DNA of 64,000 nucleotides, from contig OY821519.1 of NCBI GenBank assembly GCA_963682025.1, positions 109,557,764-109,621,763 of the forward strand. Reading direction: 5' to 3'. Position numbers and translations under genes: made by a program. Shown here in pieces: positions 60,547-64,000 of the stretch; position 1 is the first letter of the stretch; each line of letters opens with the position of its first letter. The notes below the pieces were generated by a model. The model worked only from the letters and a program-made list of their open reading frames with translations. It had not been told where the DNA came from and did not search any database. Source of the stretch: Cordilura impudica (Eukaryota > Arthropoda > Insecta > Diptera > Scathophagidae).

Positions 60547-62598
60547 AAACAGTTAAGACAATTATAGCCGGTATGGAAGGACTATACGATACGTGTGTTT
60601 AGAGACCCAACCTCTTAGGTCCAAATAATTTGAGTGGCATTGATTTTAATTTTTTTTTTTTGATATGGGGACTAGGTCCAAAAATGGACCGATCCTTACC
60701 ATATTTGTTGAGGTCACTTATTGATGTGTAAACATCTATACGCGCAGGGGGTAAATTTCAAAAACAGCGTAACATGTGAGTCGTAAAACAAATGTGATTG
60801 TATTGGTGAAAAAATTATGATATTATGATAACCTGTTTGAAAATTAAAATGAAAAATAGAAAATGAAAAAAATGAGAGATGAAAAATTAAAAAAAAAAAT
60901 GAAAATTAAAAATGAAAAACGAAAATTAAAAATGAAAAATAAAAAATGAAAAATAAAAAATTAAAAATCAAAAATGAAAAATTAAATAGAAAAATGAAAA
61001 ATAAAAAATGAAAAATAAAAAATGAAAAATAAAAAAAAAATGAAACATGAAAAATAAAAAATGAAAAATAAAAAATGAAACACGAAAAACGAAAAATTAA
61101 AAATGAAAAATGAAAAATAAAAATTGAAAAATTAAAAATAAAAAAATGAAAAATAAAAACTAAAAATGAAAAATAAAAAATAAAAAATAAAAAATTAAAA
61201 ATAGAAAATTAAAAATGAAAAATAAAAAATACAAATTGAAAAACGAAAAATAAAAAATGAAAAATAAAAAATTAAAAATGAAAAACGGGAAATGAAAAAT
61301 AAAAAATGAAAAACGAAAAATGAAAAATGAAAAATGAAAAATGAAAAATGAAAAAAAAATTTAAAAATAAAAAATAAAAAATTAAGAATAAAAAATTAAA
61401 AATAAAAAATTAAAAAAAAAAAAAATAAAAAGGAAAAATGTAAAATAAAAAATGAAAAATAAAAAATAAAAATAAAAATTAAAAATGAAAAATAAAAAAA
61501 TAAAAAAAAAATAAAAAGGAAAAATGAAAAATAAAAAATAAAAATGAATAATAAAAAATTAAAACCAAGAAATTAAAATAAAAAATGAAAAATAAAAAAT
61601 GAAACATGAAAAATAAGAAATGAAAAATGAATAAATGAATAATGAATGAATGAATAATGAAAAATAAATAATGAAAAATAAAAAATAAAAAATTAATTAT
61701 AAAAAATAAAAAATTAAAAATAAAAAATGAAAATTGAAAAATAAAAAATTAAAAATAAAAAATGAAAAATGAAAAATAAAAATTGGAAAATAAAAAATTA
61801 AGAAAAAAAATTAAAAGTGGAAAATAAAAAATAAAAAATGAAAAATTTAAAATAAAAAATGAAATATAAAAAATGAAGAATTAAAAATAAAAATAAAAAT
61901 GAGAAATGAAAAACGAAAAATTAAAAATAAAAAACGGAAAATTAAAAATTAACCGGTTAAAATAATAAATAATAATAAATATTTTTATATTAACAGAGCC
62001 CCTGCAGTTGATTGCTATAAGTGATACGCTTTCTGTTTGATTTTAAGAAAGTGCTATAAAAAATCGGACTCACATGATTTTTTTTTTTTACAAAAAACTT
62101 ATACAAACCAAATTTTTGATATATTTAGGTGAAGATCGGGAATCAGCATCATATGTGGGCTATGACTAAGAGGGGTTTATTTTTGACTTCCGATAAATGG
62201 ATGTAATAAACATACATAAACCCAATTTGAAAATCTGAAAATTTAGATATTATGGCAATTTAAGTCGATCTCATAGGACTCGTATATTTTAATTGGGGTT
62301 AGGTCTGAATATGAACCGATTTTCAGCATCTTTAATAGCGCTCACCTGATAGAAGCTTATACACTAAGTTTTATCAAAATGTATTCATATTTGCGATCTG
62401 TAGTTTGATTACAAGGTTTACATGAACACACAAACGGATGGACGGACGGACAGACGGACATGGCTATATCGCTAAGCTCAGAAAGTGATTCTGAGTCGAT
62501 CGGTAGAATAAAAGATAGGGTTAGATAAAATGTTTTTGGCAGTTACAAATATCAGCACAAAGTAATTATACCCTGACCACAAAGTGTTATATGGTATT
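60547..62598 (+). mobile_element. HINE copy 24, diverged, split by a ~1.36 kb insertion
   Basis: The left part, 60547-60725, has AGTTAAGACAATTATAGCCG, a damaged palindrome and body sequence up to GAGGTCACTTAT. The right part, about 62086-62598, resumes at ACAAAAAACTTATACAAACC and continues through GGACGGACGGACAGACGGAC (about 62440) to a decayed hairpin (ACCACAAAGTGTT). The ~1.36 kb between consists mostly of the A-rich array. Confidence 0.75.
60840..61960 (+). repeat. 1.1 kb AAAAATGAAAAAT-type low-complexity array
   Basis: Over 1.1 kb is built from AAAAATG, AAAAATA and AAAAATT words of about 7 bp. C is almost absent and G appears mostly in ATGA steps. There is no gene. The flanking inserts (60726-60839 and 61961-62085) are not repetitive and share an inverted CATGTGAGTC. 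Confidence 0.9.
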
Positions 62599-62729
62599 TA
62601 TAACAAATATTTGCATATGGCAATTTGAAGTTGGTGAGATGAAACGCTGGATATTATTGTTACTTTTTTTATTAGAAGTATTTTTAATTTTAGTGCTTCA
62701 ATTTAAATGCATGGTCTCGTATTTTCTAA

Positions 62730-62875
62730 ACATTCTTTTATTTTTACATCAAAAAATTCAAATTTACTACGATGGTTAATTCGGCTAGGAAATATTAGTT
62801 GAACTCAGCTGCTTACTCTAGCACTGCAGAAGAGCGGCGGCATTTAGTCGGCTTTTAACCGCTCGACTAAAAAAT
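62730..62875 (+). repeat. Family F repeat, copy 2
   Basis: AATTTACTACGATGGTTAAT, TCGGCTAGGAAATATTAGTT, and a tail with GAGCGGCGGCATTTAGTCGG then CTTTTAACCGC. Related to 57395-57560. Each lies about 130-250 bp after a HINE remnant. Confidence 0.6.
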
Positions 62876-63684
62876 ATACAAGCGCTTGGAGAAACGACAT
62901 GTAACTTTATATTAAAACAATAAGAAGCTAACTTGAAGTGTAAATATGCTTAAATATTGTCGTATGCCCACAAATAACACATAGGTTGTCTCTAAATGAT
63001 TTTCTTATATTTCTATAAGATTTTTGTCATTTGTTAAATATTTTCAATTTGGAAAACAATATGAATATATAGTATGGTGTATGATTCACAAACAAACCGC
63101 TTAATTTTGACTAAAATGGGAAAACTCATTTTAATAAGTGAAAATTTCGTTATGTCCAAATATGTTACTGTTTGCCAAATGTCGTTTGATATTCAATATA
63201 CCCATAAAACAACAAATTTAAACCGTAAACAAACAATATTATGCCAAAAATAAAAAACAAAACAAAAAGACAACATAAACAAATGCCTATTGGTAGATGA
63301 AAAATGTTCAATAGTCTGAGAAATGAAATACGCGTGATAGATATTTATGCTCACTCTTAACTTAGTTTGCAGCAAAAGTTCAATGCATTCATGTTAATGT
63401 GACACTTTCTTGCAAAGACTAATTCCAAATGTTATGTTATTCCTATATGCCAAAAAAAAAAGGTTTCCCTTTTGAAGGCAAGAAAAAAAAAAAACAAAAT
63501 TTTTAAAAGTAAATATTGTAAAAAGAAAAAACTAAATCTGCCAAGAAGGTGTTTCCATTTATAAATCGCTAAAAATCGTATTAACATTTATGAACTAAAA
63601 TCAAGATTTTTCTATTATAAGAAAGTTTTTAAATTTAATGTAACCTTCTAAGTACATCACAAAATTCGTAAGCTTTGCCAAATT
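62876..63684. other. AT-rich gap, nothing recognised
   Basis: A 60-codon minus frame at 63193-63375 is rich in Phe and Val with no family motif. It is not supported as a gene. Confidence 0.4.
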
Positions 63685-64000
63685 TTTATACCCTATACCA
63701 CTATGTGGTTTGGGTATAATGACTTTGTGCTGATGTTTGTAACTACCGAAAATATTTGACCTAGCCCCATCTTTTATTATACCGAACGACTCAGAATCAC
63801 TTTCTGAGTCGATTTAGCGATGTCCGTCCGTCCGTCCGTCCGTTTGTGTGTCCATGTAAAGCTTGTAATCAAACTACAGGTCGCAAATATGAATATATTT
63901 TGACGAAATTAGGTACATAGTATTTTATCGGCCATAGAATGAACGCTATTGAAATTGGAGGAATTCGGTCTATGTTCAGACCTAGTCCCCATACAAATGA
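63685..64000 (-). mobile_element. HINE copy 25, cut by the window end
   Basis: The 3' end TTTATACCCTATACCACTAT is at 63685, with the hairpin intact and four CCGT units at about 63825-63842. The 5' half lies beyond the window. Confidence 0.85.

Overview
The window looks like a transposon-dense, AT-rich intergenic region from a higher fly, probably a calyptrate such as a blow fly, though the species is an inference. I found no host gene, tRNA or rRNA that I can support. Nearly everything recognisable is a mobile element or its remains, many nested inside one another. Most short open frames are translations of repeated non-coding DNA.

The dominant family, called HINE here, is a roughly 0.78 kb non-autonomous element found about 25 times plus copies in a duplication. 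Its left end carries an 18-24 bp palindrome (core AGTCGGTCTAGACCGACT). An inverted ATACCCTATACCA motif lies near both ends, a hairpin ACCACATAGTGGT lies near the right end, and a GTCY/GRAC proto-microsatellite lies inside. This architecture resembles the Helentron-associated DINE-1/mini-me class of fly elements. A second family (Hel-B) is a classical Helitron derivative, starting TC and ending with a hairpin and CTAG between host A and T. A third (Hel-C) begins TCTATACTAATATTATAAAG and has ~145 bp internal repeats.

Layout. 1-1521: a tandem repeat, then Hel-B split by a HINE. 2808-4520: a 5'-truncated LINE (+). 4716-5492: HINE. 6213-10300: a broken CR1-like LINE (-) with a PHD-finger ORF1. 11060-12049: a ~40 bp tandem array split by a Harbinger-type MITE, then Hel-B. 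12556-14945: fragments including a pogo-like transposase scrap. 15721-18290: a HINE split by a 955 bp insertion, a second HINE and a dead Tc1 transposase. 18440-21790: a second LINE (-) interrupted by a HINE. 22041-35552: a direct tandem duplication of 6,756 bp, differing at one base that I noticed and beginning exactly at a Helitron 5' end. 36372-43479: HINEs, a ribozyme-bearing repeat, an inverted relative of the TIR element and Hel-B. 43481-57560: HINEs, a hAT remnant, several Hel-B copies, a perfect 33 bp hairpin and a GTACC minisatellite. 57966-64000: HINEs around a Penelope-like retroelement fragment, a 1.1 kb AAAAATGAAAAAT-type array inside a HINE, and a HINE cut by the window end.

The elements do not form a pathway. 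Their order of insertion can be read from the nesting. The most notable items are the Helitron-bounded tandem duplication, a well-formed hammerhead ribozyme at 37562-37608, the inverted HINE pairs, and a transposon whose unoccupied relative elsewhere in the window fixes the HINE insertion points.
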